Assembly (NCBI RefSeq): GCF_004402405.1
Contig: NZ_SOFE01000027.1
Coordinates: forward strand, 32,160-96,159
Reading direction: 5' to 3'
Source: Cryobacterium levicorallinum
GTDB lineage: Bacteria > Actinomycetota > Actinomycetes > Actinomycetales > Microbacteriaceae
DNA: 64,000 bases
Shown here: positions 1 to 7,438 of the stretch, piece by piece
How positions within the stretch are numbered: position 1 is the first letter of the stretch
Layout of the letters: the number at the start of each line of letters is the position of its first letter
The notes under the pieces: model-generated
What the model was told of the DNA's origin: nothing
Database searches by the model: none
The model's input: the letters and a program-made list of their open reading frames with translations, nothing else
Translations under genes and position numbers: made by a program

Positions 1-176
1 AACGCCTCGAGGCTGATGCGCTCGAACAGGGCGTGTTCAAAGCGCACCGGAATACCCCACTCGGTGTCGTAGTAGTCGCGGAGCATCGGGTCGACCGCAG
101 CCCACCGGGGTCGGGCGAGGCCGTCGGGACCGACGATGGCGCCGGAGGCTGGTGGGATTTCTGTCATCCAGTCCAT
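1..176 (-). CDS. tag: DNA-3-methyladenine glycosylase I, N-terminal part (runs off the window)
   Basis: The minus strand reads from an ATG at 176 (a second in-frame ATG is at 167) without a stop to the window edge, giving 58 codons. The translation contains R-P-R-W-A, then D-Y-Y-D-T-E-W-G-I-P and L-F-E-R-I-S-L-E. This matches the N-terminus of Tag-type glycosylases, where an aromatic/acidic Y-H-D-x-E-W-G-x-P block precedes L-F-E-x-I-x-L-E. The enzyme removes 3-methyladenine from alkylated DNA in base-excision repair. The catalytic C-terminal half lies outside the window, so intactness cannot be judged. No strong ribosome-binding site precedes either ATG. Confidence 0.85.
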   Translation of the reverse strand, partial: MDWMTEIPPASGAIVGPDGLARPRWAAVDPMLRDYYDTEWGIPVRFEHALFERISLEA

Positions 177-225
177 TAGAACACCGCTCGCCACAGGCGG
201 CGGCCGAGGTGAGCAAGAGGACTAA

Positions 226-444
226 AGTCGCAGCCAGAGCCCAGGAGACGTCTTCAATGCGCTCGGTAATCAGAGTGCGAGCCTGGAGTGGCTGCACACC
301 CTGAGTCCGTACTTCTGGGCGTTCGGTGACAGCCCGCTGAGCACCGGGGCGAACGTGACGACGATCGTCGTGTTCTACGCCGTCTCGCTCCTACTGGCGG
401 CGACGGCAGCCATCGCCCTGCGCCAACGCGACATCGGCGTGTGA
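226..444 (+). pseudogene. C-terminal relic of an ABC-2 type transporter permease
   Basis: A plus-strand frame is open from just after a TAA at 223 to a TGA at 442-444. Its last 50 residues read W-L-H-T-L-S-P-Y-F-W-A-F-G, then a hydrophobic helix rich in V, L and A, and end R-Q-R-D-I-G-V. This is the usual tail of ABC-2 permeases in actinobacteria, where the L-S-P-x-x-W loop precedes the last membrane helix and a short basic R-R-D end. No start codon or upstream membrane segments are present; the 5' part has been lost, apparently at the junction with the tag upstream region near 180-226. A short real gene is unlikely. Confidence 0.6.
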
Positions 445-448
445 GTCA

Positions 449-1048
449 CTAAGCCCAGGTCGCGGCCGCGGCCTGGGTCAGCTCGATGATGTTGTCGAGC
501 AGTGCTTCCATGGTGGGCGAGCGCAGCAGCACGATCTGATCGAGCGGTCCGACCGGGGCGATCGCGGCGAGCTGCCAGGCGGCGGCGGTCGGGTCGTGCG
601 AGAGCGCGACATCGGGCGACCACTCCTGGTCGCTGAACTCGCTCGCGAGTGACAGGGTGCGGCGCACAAGTTGCTCGGCCTGTTCGCGGCGCGGCAGCAG
701 CGCATCGTCCCATTCCAGGTCGGGTAGTGCACGAACCGTCGCGAGCGGATGCGGGTCCTCCGGCATCCACTCGGTCACCTCGATTCTGCGCTCACCCTGC
801 ACCACCAGCCCGAGATAACCCTCCGGGGCTTCGAGCTGAGTAACCCGGGCGACGGTGCCGACGCTGAACCGACGTTCGCCGCCGCCCACTTCCTGGCCGC
901 GTTCGATCAGCACGATGCCGAATTCGGCCGGCTCGGCATCGAGCACCCGGGCCAGCATCACGAGGTAGCGTTCCTCGAACACGCGCAGTTGCAGCGGCAT
1001 GTAGGGGAACAGCACGGATCCCAGAGGGAACATCGGCAAGGTCGTCAT
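449..1048 (-). CDS. LON substrate-binding domain protein
   Basis: This 199-residue protein opens M-T-T-L-P-M-F-P-L-G-S-V-L-F-P, the characteristic first strand of the LON N-terminal domain. It continues with L-R-V-F-E-E-R-Y and G-E-R-R-I-E-V, also typical of this fold. There is no AAA+ or Ser/Lys protease domain, so it is a free-standing LON-domain protein of the size common in actinobacteria. Its role is unknown; substrate or protein binding is inferred. The ATG at 1048 was chosen because the LON fold starts there; longer in-frame starts add 29 unrelated residues. The gene converges on the permease relic, with its TAG at 449-451. Confidence 0.85.
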   Translation of the reverse strand: MTTLPMFPLGSVLFPYMPLQLRVFEERYLVMLARVLDAEPAEFGIVLIERGQEVGGGERRFSVGTVARVTQLEAPEGYLGLVVQGERRIEVTEWMPEDPHPLATVRALPDLEWDDALLPRREQAEQLVRRTLSLASEFSDQEWSPDVALSHDPTAAAWQLAAIAPVGPLDQIVLLRSPTMEALLDNIIELTQAAAATWA

Positions 1049-1222
1049 ACACCCAGCGAACCACGTTGACGCCGCCGCGCCTAGCCCCAGGCACGTGTTC
1101 GCGGTGAACACTCGTTGGGTGCAGCGGTGGAACATCCGTGCGTGCAGCGGTGGGTTCGGTCGGTTTCGGCGCGTAGCCTAGAAGGGCTGCTCGCCTCCCG
1201 CGCAGCGAACGAGAGGCTTTAC

Positions 1223-1603
1223 GTGGACATCACCCTGCTGGCACATTTCGTGGCCGCCGCTGAGGCACCCGATTTCGCCCGCGCCGCGCAGACACTCGGC
1301 GTCTCCCGCGACACCCTCAGCGCCTCGGTAAAGCGAGTCGAAGCCGAACTCGGCTATGCATTGTTCGATCGTGCCGCCGAGAGCACTACGCTCACTGAGA
1401 TCGGGGCTGCCTTCCTGGACGACGCCCGCCTCGAGTTGACTGAGGCCGCCGCGCGCGGCGCGCAGGCCGGCGGCGGTTCCGGCGGTTCGCGCCGGTCAGG
1501 CGGTTCAGGCGGCGGCGGTAAGGCCAAAGCCAACAAGGGCAAGGGCCGTGCCCCCGCGGTGAAGGGCCAGCCGAAGCTAGGGAAGAAGCGCCAGTCGCGC
1601 TGA
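1223..1603 (+). CDS. Mini LysR-type HTH protein with Gly/Lys-rich tail
   Basis: A GTG at 1223 follows a GAGAGG ribosome site at 1211-1216. The 126-residue product starts with a complete LysR-type winged helix (residues 3-65: L-L-A-H-F-V-A-A-A-E, then L-G-V-S-R-D-T-L-S, then E-L-G-Y-A-L-F-D-R). The effector-binding domain that normally follows (about 220 residues) is absent. A low-complexity tail of glycine-serine repeats and then lysine/arginine-rich sequence takes its place. DNA binding is strongly suggested. The tail resembles the basic tails of nucleoid-associated proteins, but that role is inference. It could be an ancient truncation, yet the orderly tail and clean start argue for a real short protein. 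Confidence 0.8.
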   Translation: MDITLLAHFVAAAEAPDFARAAQTLGVSRDTLSASVKRVEAELGYALFDRAAESTTLTEIGAAFLDDARLELTEAAARGAQAGGGSGGSRRSGGSGGGGKAKANKGKGRAPAVKGQPKLGKKRQSR

Positions 1604-1640
1604 TTCGCGACGCTTTTTTGGCAATGCACGTGGCGGCCAA

Positions 1641-1683
1641 AACGGGACCCGCAGGACCGATTACCGGTCTGGCAGGTCCCGTT
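1641..1683 (-). terminator. Hairpin between convergent HTH and rhodopsin genes
   Basis: Outer arms AACGGGACC (1641-1649) and GGTCCCGTT (1675-1683) are perfectly complementary, and an inner GACCG-ATTA-CGGTC stem lies inside them. Read on the minus strand the hairpin is followed by a short T run (TTTTGG), so it most likely ends the rhodopsin transcript. It may also stop the HTH gene on the other strand, which has its own six-T stretch near 1613-1619. Confidence 0.7.
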
Positions 1684-1703
1684 CATATCGACGGCTTCGT
1701 CGA

Positions 1704-2546
1704 CTACTTCCGCCGATTCTGAACGAGAGGCTGCTTGAGGCTCGTCGCCTCCTCCAGAGTCAGTTCGACCTCGGCAAAGGCCTGGTCATCTGAGAAGGAC
1801 TTCATCCGCGCGATCCGGAAGATGATCAGGCCGTACAGACATTTGGCCAGGATATCTGCTACGGAGTAGCCGATCTGGAGTCCGACCCATGCGTCGGACC
1901 CGTCGATACCCAGTCCGGGCAGCAGGTAGGCAATCGGGTAGACGCCCCACGTTGCCAGCAGGAGCAGTCGCAGCAGGCTGATGGTCTTACGCACCGTCGC
2001 GGGTTGGCGGTCGAGCGACTTGGTCAGTTCAACGAAGAGCACGTAGAGGATATAAGCGAAGGGAAGAGAAGAGAGCAGACCGAAGATGCCACGGGTGAGA
2101 TTGTCCGACGCCATTTCGCCGGGGTAGCCCAAGGCAATCATCAGGGCAGCAGCAGGAATGAGCCGGGTGAGCAGGCTGCTCTGCACCTTCCGGGCCAGCG
2201 CCAGAACTGCCACGAGTTCAAGGAGAAGCAGCGGAACCGTCAGCAGCCAGTCAACGTAGCGGTATCCCTCATTGAACGACGCTCCCGCGACCTGAACATA
2301 ATCACCGCGGCCGCCGACCGCCTCGGTCACGAAAGCTTCCGTGAACGAGTTAAAGATGCGGAAATAATGGTACGCCGCGATGCCACAAACGATCGCCGCG
2401 ACAGTCAATGCCTGACGATATCGCGGCAATACGCGCGGAAGGCTGATGACCAGAAAGATAGAGGTGAAAAGCTGCGAGGCAATGACGAGGGAGAAAATAT
2501 TGTAGATGGTGTCGTACTGCACTTGGGTTAGTGAATCAGGTATCAA
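1704..2546 (-). CDS. Light-driven proton-pumping rhodopsin (xanthorhodopsin/actinorhodopsin type)
   Basis: The 280-residue product has seven hydrophobic segments. Helix C holds Y-R-Y-V-D-W-L-L-T-V-P-L with D99, T103 and E110, the DTE motif of outward proton pumps. H60 (helix B) matches the histidine that pairs with the primary acceptor in proteorhodopsins. L107 sits at the colour-tuning site and predicts green absorption. K235 in helix G (D-I-L-A-K) is the retinal Schiff-base lysine. G156 in helix E matches the glycine that leaves room for a carotenoid antenna in xanthorhodopsin, so antenna binding is possible but untested. Start is TTG at 2546, six bases after AGAGG. It diverges from the retinal-making genes crtY and blh, which supports a working phototrophy unit. 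Confidence 0.95.
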   Translation of the reverse strand: MIPDSLTQVQYDTIYNIFSLVIASQLFTSIFLVISLPRVLPRYRQALTVAAIVCGIAAYHYFRIFNSFTEAFVTEAVGGRGDYVQVAGASFNEGYRYVDWLLTVPLLLLELVAVLALARKVQSSLLTRLIPAAALMIALGYPGEMASDNLTRGIFGLLSSLPFAYILYVLFVELTKSLDRQPATVRKTISLLRLLLLATWGVYPIAYLLPGLGIDGSDAWVGLQIGYSVADILAKCLYGLIIFRIARMKSFSDDQAFAEVELTLEEATSLKQPLVQNRRK

Positions 2547-2596
2547 AATAGCCTCTGATGCTCGAGAATCGCTGACGGTACGGGAGATAAAGCACG

Positions 2597-2633
2597 TACC
2601 TAGGTAACCTGGCTAGGTATATTAGGAAACCTA
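2597..2633. promoter_or_regulatory. TAGG/CCTA dyads between rhodopsin and crtY
   Basis: The divergent intergenic region contains a perfect palindrome TACCTAGGTA (2597-2606), a near-palindrome ACCTGGCTAGGT (2607-2618) centred 11 bases further on, and TAGGAAACCTA (2623-2633). Three dyads on one face of the helix between two divergent light-related genes look like an operator array. The binding regulator is unknown. Confidence 0.45.
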
Positions 2634-2756
2634 CTCCAAATCGACGTTCAGAGGTAGTAGTGATTCATCCGTAGATTTCTTCAGCTGTTGTAGCCGACTC
2701 GATCGGTCCACAGAATCACCACACCTCAGCATGTGGTTAAGAGAAATAGAGCACAA

Positions 2757-3965
2757 ATGAACTCTGTCGAAGACGCTGACGTTGTGGTGCTTGGTGCGGG
2801 ACTGGCCGGGCTTAGCCTGGCGGCCCGGCTGGCGCGCGCGCCAGCCGGGCCGCGCGTTGTCGTCGTCGAACCGCGCACCGCGTACCAGGACGACCGCAGC
2901 TGGTGCTTTTGGCAGCAAGAACATCACGAACTCTCGCACTTGGTTTCCCAACGCTGGCCGACGTGGACCTTTACTGATGCCGCAGGTAGCGCGGTTCGGC
3001 ACGAGGTTCCGGCTTTGTCATACCAGTACATTCGTGGCATCGACTTCTATTCCAGCGCGCAGACCGACATCGCTCAGTCGCCGCGTGTAGACCTGCGTCT
3101 CGGCGTACGCGCCGAAATGGTGAGCGCGGTGCCGCACGGTGTGCGGGTCGAAACCAGCGGCGGCACACTGCTGGCCCGTCAGGTGATCGATACGCGACCA
3201 CGGCCCGCTGCCGCGATGCTCTATCAAAGTTTTGTGGGCGTTGAATTCGAGTGTGACGGGCCGCATCCGTTCGACCCGACCGAGGTGACATTGATGGGGT
3301 CGCTTGCCGCCAATGAGGAAGGCCTGAGCTTCGTTTACGCGCTGCCATTGGGTCCGAACCGGGCCATCGTGGAGTGGACCCGCTTCGGCACAACGCCGAT
3401 CAAACGGGAACTTCTGGCCGGTGAGTTGGACCACGTTTTAACGGGCCTGGGTCTGGATGACGTTCGTCGGGTGCGCACCGAGGGTGGGGTGCTGGCCATG
3501 GGACGGGGCCGTCAGACCGCGCCGGAGATACCCGGGGTGGTGCTTGCCGGAAATGCGGGCGGCGCTTTGCGAGCCGCCTCAGGCTATGGATTCTTGCGCA
3601 TTCAACGGTGGGCGCAAGTGTGCACGGATCGCCTCCTGGCGGGGCGGGAAGCGGTGGGGCATCCCGAAGAACCGTGGCTGCGTCGCACCTTCGACCGCAT
3701 ATTTCTCCAGGCCGTTCGCGCGCATCCGGAACGTACTGCAGAGTATTTTCTCGCTCTGGCCCGCGGTGTGCCGCCGGCCACCCTGGTGCGTTTCCTCAGT
3801 GACGGCGCCCGGGCCGCAGACTATGCCAAAATCATATTCAGCCTGCCATGGAGCCCGTTTATCGCCCAGGTAGCCGCACCCACAGCCTTCACCTCTGCAT
3901 CGGCTGCACAGGCCTTACTCGTCGTCACGCCCACTGGGACCGTGTGCTCGGGCGAGACACAATGA
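2757..3965 (+). CDS. crtY: Lycopene beta-cyclase (FAD-dependent, CrtY family)
   Basis: About 402 residues. The N-terminus has the dinucleotide-binding fold D-V-V-V-L-G-A-G-L-A-G-L, followed by D-D-R-S-W-C-F-W, the signature of CrtY-type lycopene cyclases, and an I-D-T-R-P block ahead of Y-Q-S-F-V-G-V. It should cyclise both ends of lycopene to give beta-carotene, the substrate of Blh next door. ATG at 2757 is preferred because the Rossmann strand starts seven residues later; an ATG at 2733 would add eight residues without a ribosome site. Its stop overlaps the blh start by four bases (ATGA), so the two are translationally coupled. The upstream carotenoid genes crtE, crtB and crtI are not in this window. 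Confidence 0.88.
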   Translation: MNSVEDADVVVLGAGLAGLSLAARLARAPAGPRVVVVEPRTAYQDDRSWCFWQQEHHELSHLVSQRWPTWTFTDAAGSAVRHEVPALSYQYIRGIDFYSSAQTDIAQSPRVDLRLGVRAEMVSAVPHGVRVETSGGTLLARQVIDTRPRPAAAMLYQSFVGVEFECDGPHPFDPTEVTLMGSLAANEEGLSFVYALPLGPNRAIVEWTRFGTTPIKRELLAGELDHVLTGLGLDDVRRVRTEGGVLAMGRGRQTAPEIPGVVLAGNAGGALRAASGYGFLRIQRWAQVCTDRLLAGREAVGHPEEPWLRRTFDRIFLQAVRAHPERTAEYFLALARGVPPATLVRFLSDGARAADYAKIIFSLPWSPFIAQVAAPTAFTSASAAQALLVVTPTGTVCSGETQ

Positions 3966-4903
3966 TGGAGCAGGTCGCCGCGCCCCGAATCGGTACCGCC
4001 CGCGCAACCGCCCGAATCCGCCACGTCCCCATCGAAACGGTGGTGTTCTCCGGTCTGGCACTGACCACGCTGGCCATGCTCGAGTTCGGCCTGCCGATGC
4101 TCTCACCTACGTTTCAGGTCGTACTTCTCGGCGTGCTCGTCGCCGTGCTGGGTCTGCCTCACGGTGCCCTCGATCCATTGATCGCGCGTCGCGCCGGCGT
4201 CTGGCGAACCCCGCTGGGTTTTGCTGCGTTCAACACGGTATACCTCGTGATTGTGGTCGGTGTCGTGCTGCTCTGGCTAGTCGCCCCGGTGCTGAGCTTG
4301 GTTGCGTTCCTGATCGTGTCGGCGCTGCATTTCGGGTCTGATTGGAACGCTGATCGTGGGTTGTGGCTGCGCTTTCTCGCCGGATTCGGGCTGCTGAGCG
4401 TACCGGCCTTCTCACATCCGGATCAGGTGGGCGCTGCCTACGTGGTGCTTGCCGGTGCCGACGGCGCGATGGTGTCGGACGTGCAGGCAGGACTGGCACC
4501 GCTCGCTCTGGCCGGGCTGCTGGTGGCGGCCGTCGCCGCCATGCGGCATCGGCCGCATGAGAGCGTGGAAATCGTGCTCACGTCGGTGCTCGCATTGGCC
4601 TGCGAGCCGCTGGTCTTCTTTTTGGTGTATTTCTGTGCGCTGCACAGCTTTCGGCATTTGAGGGCGGGGTTTGCCGAAGAACGTGGCGGAGGGCGACTAC
4701 CGCCCCTGATCGTGGTCGTGTATACCGTGGTGCCGATCCTCGCGGCCGGTGCTTTGCTGTTCGTCATCGGCCCCAGCGGCGATATGCCGGAGCAGATACT
4801 GCAAGTGCTGTTCATCGGCCTGGCCGGCCTCACCGTGCCGCACATGATCGTGGTCACCCACGAAAAGCGGCACCAAAAGAAGTTGATGGCCCTGCCCGGG
4901 TGA
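3962..4903 (+). CDS. blh: Beta-carotene 15,15'-dioxygenase, Brp/Blh family
   Basis: This 313-residue membrane protein has about eight hydrophobic helices and the histidine motifs of the Brp/Blh family: G-L-P-H-G-A-L-D in an early helix, A-L-H-F-G-S-D-W, F-C-A-L-H-S-F-R-H and V-P-H-M-I-V-V-T-H near the end. These histidines hold the iron that splits beta-carotene into two retinals. The ATG at 3962 overlaps the crtY stop by four bases. Together with crtY and the divergent rhodopsin this completes retinal supply from lycopene. The C-terminus ends a few bases before the convergent ABC-F gene. Confidence 0.93.
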   Translation: MMEQVAAPRIGTARATARIRHVPIETVVFSGLALTTLAMLEFGLPMLSPTFQVVLLGVLVAVLGLPHGALDPLIARRAGVWRTPLGFAAFNTVYLVIVVGVVLLWLVAPVLSLVAFLIVSALHFGSDWNADRGLWLRFLAGFGLLSVPAFSHPDQVGAAYVVLAGADGAMVSDVQAGLAPLALAGLLVAAVAAMRHRPHESVEIVLTSVLALACEPLVFFLVYFCALHSFRHLRAGFAEERGGGRLPPLIVVVYTVVPILAAGALLFVIGPSGDMPEQILQVLFIGLAGLTVPHMIVVTHEKRHQKKLMALPG

Positions 4904-4921
4904 GCTGTTCGGACGTGACCG

Positions 4922-6586
4922 TCAGCCCTCGAGAACCTGGCCCGCTTCGACTTTCCAGTGCCGGTCGGTGCGCACGTTGGCCAGCATGCGCCGGTCGTGG
5001 GTGACCAGAAGCAGCGTGCCTTCATAACTGTCGAGCGCCTGTTCCAGTTGCTCAATCGCCGCGAGGTCAAGGTGGTTGGTCGGCTCGTCGAGCACGAGCA
5101 GGTTCACACCGCGCGCCTGCAGCAGCGCTAGCCCGGCCCGGGTGCGCTCCCCTGGCGACAGATCGTCGACCGGGCGGTTCACATGGTCGGCTTTCAGGCC
5201 GAACTTAGCCAGCAGGGTGCGCACTTCGGCCGGGGATAGATCGGGTACGAGTAGCTCGAAACTCGCGGCCAGGGGCCGGGCGCCGGCCAGGAGCGCCCGG
5301 GCCTGGTCGATTTCGCCGATCGCAACGCTGGCGCCGAGGTGAGCGCTGCCGGCATCCGCTTTCTGACGTCCCAGCAGAGCGCGCAGCAGGGTGGACTTGC
5401 CGGCGCCGTTCGGGCCGGTGATGCCGATGCGTTCTCCGCCGTTGATCTGCAGGGAGACCGGGCCGAGCACGAAGTCGCCCTGCCGGAATTCGGCGTTATT
5501 GAGGGTGGCCACGACGGCGCTCGAGCGCGGGGCGGCGCCGATGGTGAACTCGAGCTGCCATTCCTTGCGGGGTTCCTCGACTTCTTCCAGGCGCGCAATA
5601 CGGCTCTCCATCTGCCGCACCTTCTGGCCCTGCTTCTCGCTCGATTCGACCGAAGCCTTGCGGCGGATCTTGTCGTTGTCCGGTGCCTTCTTCATGGCAT
5701 TGCGCACGCCCTGGCTCGACCATTCGCGCTGAGTTCTGGCCCGCCCGACAAGGTCGGCTTTCTTGGCGGCGAACTCGTCGTAGTTCTCACGGTTGTGCCG
5801 GCGCGCGGTTTCGCGTTCCTCGAGGTAGGCGTCGTAGCCGCCGCCGAACACCCGGTTTGCGCCCTGCGCGAGGTCGAGTTCGAGCACCCGGGTGACGCAG
5901 CGGGCGAGGAATTCGCGGTCGTGGCTGACCAGCACGACGCCGCCGCGCAGCCCGGTGACGAAGGTTTCGAGGCGTTCGAGCCCGTCGAGGTCGAGATCAT
6001 TCGTCGGCTCATCGAGCAGCACGATGTCAAAGCGAGAGAGCAGCAGGGCGGCCAGGCCAACCCGGGCAGCCTGGCCGCCGGAAAGCGCGGTCATCAGGCT
6101 ATCGGCGGTGAGTGTGCTGCCGAGGGTGAGGCCGAGGTCGGCGAGCACGATCGGCAGCCGCTCGTCGAGGTCGGCCGCACCGCTGGCCAGCCAACGCTCG
6201 AGCGCGCTCGAATAGGCGTCGGCCGGGTCGATCCCTCCGGCGCGCGACTGAGCGGCTCCGAGAGCGGATGCCGCGGCATCCATTTCGCGGGTCGCCTCGG
6301 CGCAGCCTGTGCGCCGGCCGATGTAGCCGGCGATGGTTTCCCCGGGCACCCGTTCGTGTTCCTGCGGGAGCGCGCCGACGAAGGCATCCGCTGGGCTGAG
6401 CGCGATGGTGCCGGCTTGCGGCTCGGTAAGCCCCGCCAGCAGGTTCAACAGGGTGGATTTGCCCGCGCCGTTGGCGCCGACCACGCCGATCACATCACCG
6501 GGGGCGACGGTCAGGTCGAGCGATTCAAAGAGGGTGCGGTGCGCGTAGCCGCCGGCCAGGCCCTTGGCCACGAGTGTTCCGGTCAT
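4922..6586 (-). CDS. ABC-F family ATPase
   Basis: The 554-residue protein has two ATP-binding cassettes in tandem and no membrane segments. Walker A motifs are G-A-N-G-A-G-K-S-T (about residue 37) and G-P-N-G-A-G-K-S-T (about residue 395). Signature motifs are L-S-G-G-Q and L-S-P-G-E, and both Walker B regions read V-L-L-D-E-P-T-N and L-V-L-D-E-P-T-N. The D-E-P-T-N form and the linker between cassettes mark the ABC-F class, which acts on ribosomes (translation factors, some giving antibiotic protection). Which of these it does cannot be told from sequence alone. It converges on blh. Confidence 0.92.
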   Translation of the reverse strand: MTGTLVAKGLAGGYAHRTLFESLDLTVAPGDVIGVVGANGAGKSTLLNLLAGLTEPQAGTIALSPADAFVGALPQEHERVPGETIAGYIGRRTGCAEATREMDAAASALGAAQSRAGGIDPADAYSSALERWLASGAADLDERLPIVLADLGLTLGSTLTADSLMTALSGGQAARVGLAALLLSRFDIVLLDEPTNDLDLDGLERLETFVTGLRGGVVLVSHDREFLARCVTRVLELDLAQGANRVFGGGYDAYLEERETARRHNRENYDEFAAKKADLVGRARTQREWSSQGVRNAMKKAPDNDKIRRKASVESSEKQGQKVRQMESRIARLEEVEEPRKEWQLEFTIGAAPRSSAVVATLNNAEFRQGDFVLGPVSLQINGGERIGITGPNGAGKSTLLRALLGRQKADAGSAHLGASVAIGEIDQARALLAGARPLAASFELLVPDLSPAEVRTLLAKFGLKADHVNRPVDDLSPGERTRAGLALLQARGVNLLVLDEPTNHLDLAAIEQLEQALDSYEGTLLLVTHDRRMLANVRTDRHWKVEAGQVLEG

Positions 6587-6626
6587 TACCCAATGTTCTC
6601 ATTGCCGCAGGCGTAGGGCGACCGGC

Positions 6627-7298
6627 TCAGATCGAGTGGGTGCGACGGAGGGTCAGCACGCTGTCCACGAGGGTGGCGACGTGGCCGTCCGGGCCGATGG
6701 CTTCCCGCTCAACAGCAGCTTTGGTGACGATCTCCCAGTGCTCGGCGAGCAGCTCGAGCGAGGCGAGCACGTCGTCGGCGGTCGGCAACGGAACGCCGTC
6801 TGGCTTGTGCTTCGACCACGGCGGAAACTGGGCGTGGCCCACGACGAGCAGCACGCCGCCGGGGGCGACCGTTGCGGCGGCGCGGCGCAGGATGACCTCG
6901 CGGGGCAGCTCGACCGGTGATTGCAAAAAGTGTGCCGTGACGAGGTCGAACGGGCCGTCCGGCTGCCAGGTGGCCAGGTCGGCGGCGATCCAGCGGATGC
7001 GTTCAGCGAGGCCAGCCCCTTCGGCGGCGGCCTGGCCGCGGGCGAGCGCGGTCGGGGAGATGTCGACGGCGGTGACGGACCATCCGTTTTGGGCAAGCCA
7101 GAGGGCGTCGCCACCCTCCCCGCTGCCGAGGTCGAGCGCCGTGCCCGGCGCGAGGCCGGCGGCCTCGCGTTCGAGCGCCGCGTTCGCGCGCCCGCTCCAG
7201 GCACGATCGCTCTCGCGATAGCGGTTTTCCCAGAAGGTTGCGGGATCCTGTGAAGGCTCGTCGTGCAGTGCGGCGGTGTGCTCGCCGGGATTCGTCAT
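6627..7298 (-). CDS. Class I SAM-dependent methyltransferase
   Basis: 223 residues. Motif I is A-L-D-L-G-S-G-E-G-G-D-A-L-W-L-A (about residue 55), followed by V-T-A-V-D-I-S for the adenosine-binding acidic residue and F-D-L-V-T-A-H-F for motif IV. The N-terminal F-W-E-N-R-Y-R-E-S-D-R-A-W-S-G block is common to TehB/thiopurine-like methyltransferases in actinobacteria. The substrate is unknown. It is divergent from the MFS gene, with a 140-base shared upstream region. Confidence 0.85.
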   Translation of the reverse strand: MTNPGEHTAALHDEPSQDPATFWENRYRESDRAWSGRANAALEREAAGLAPGTALDLGSGEGGDALWLAQNGWSVTAVDISPTALARGQAAAEGAGLAERIRWIAADLATWQPDGPFDLVTAHFLQSPVELPREVILRRAAATVAPGGVLLVVGHAQFPPWSKHKPDGVPLPTADDVLASLELLAEHWEIVTKAAVEREAIGPDGHVATLVDSVLTLRRTHSI

Positions 7299-7438
7299 GA
7301 TCCCACGATGCCCGGTGGGGCGGCACGGCGCAACTTTCGCGGCCGGCGTCGATCAGACCGGTCGGCCGCTCGGTAGAGTGAGCCTCGCGAGCACTCGAGT
7401 CGCACGCCCGACGGTGCGACCAACTGGGGGAACAGACT

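Noticed and set aside
5339..6616. A 425-codon plus-strand open frame opposite the ABC-F gene
   Set aside because: Shadow of a gene with two complete ATP-binding cassettes.
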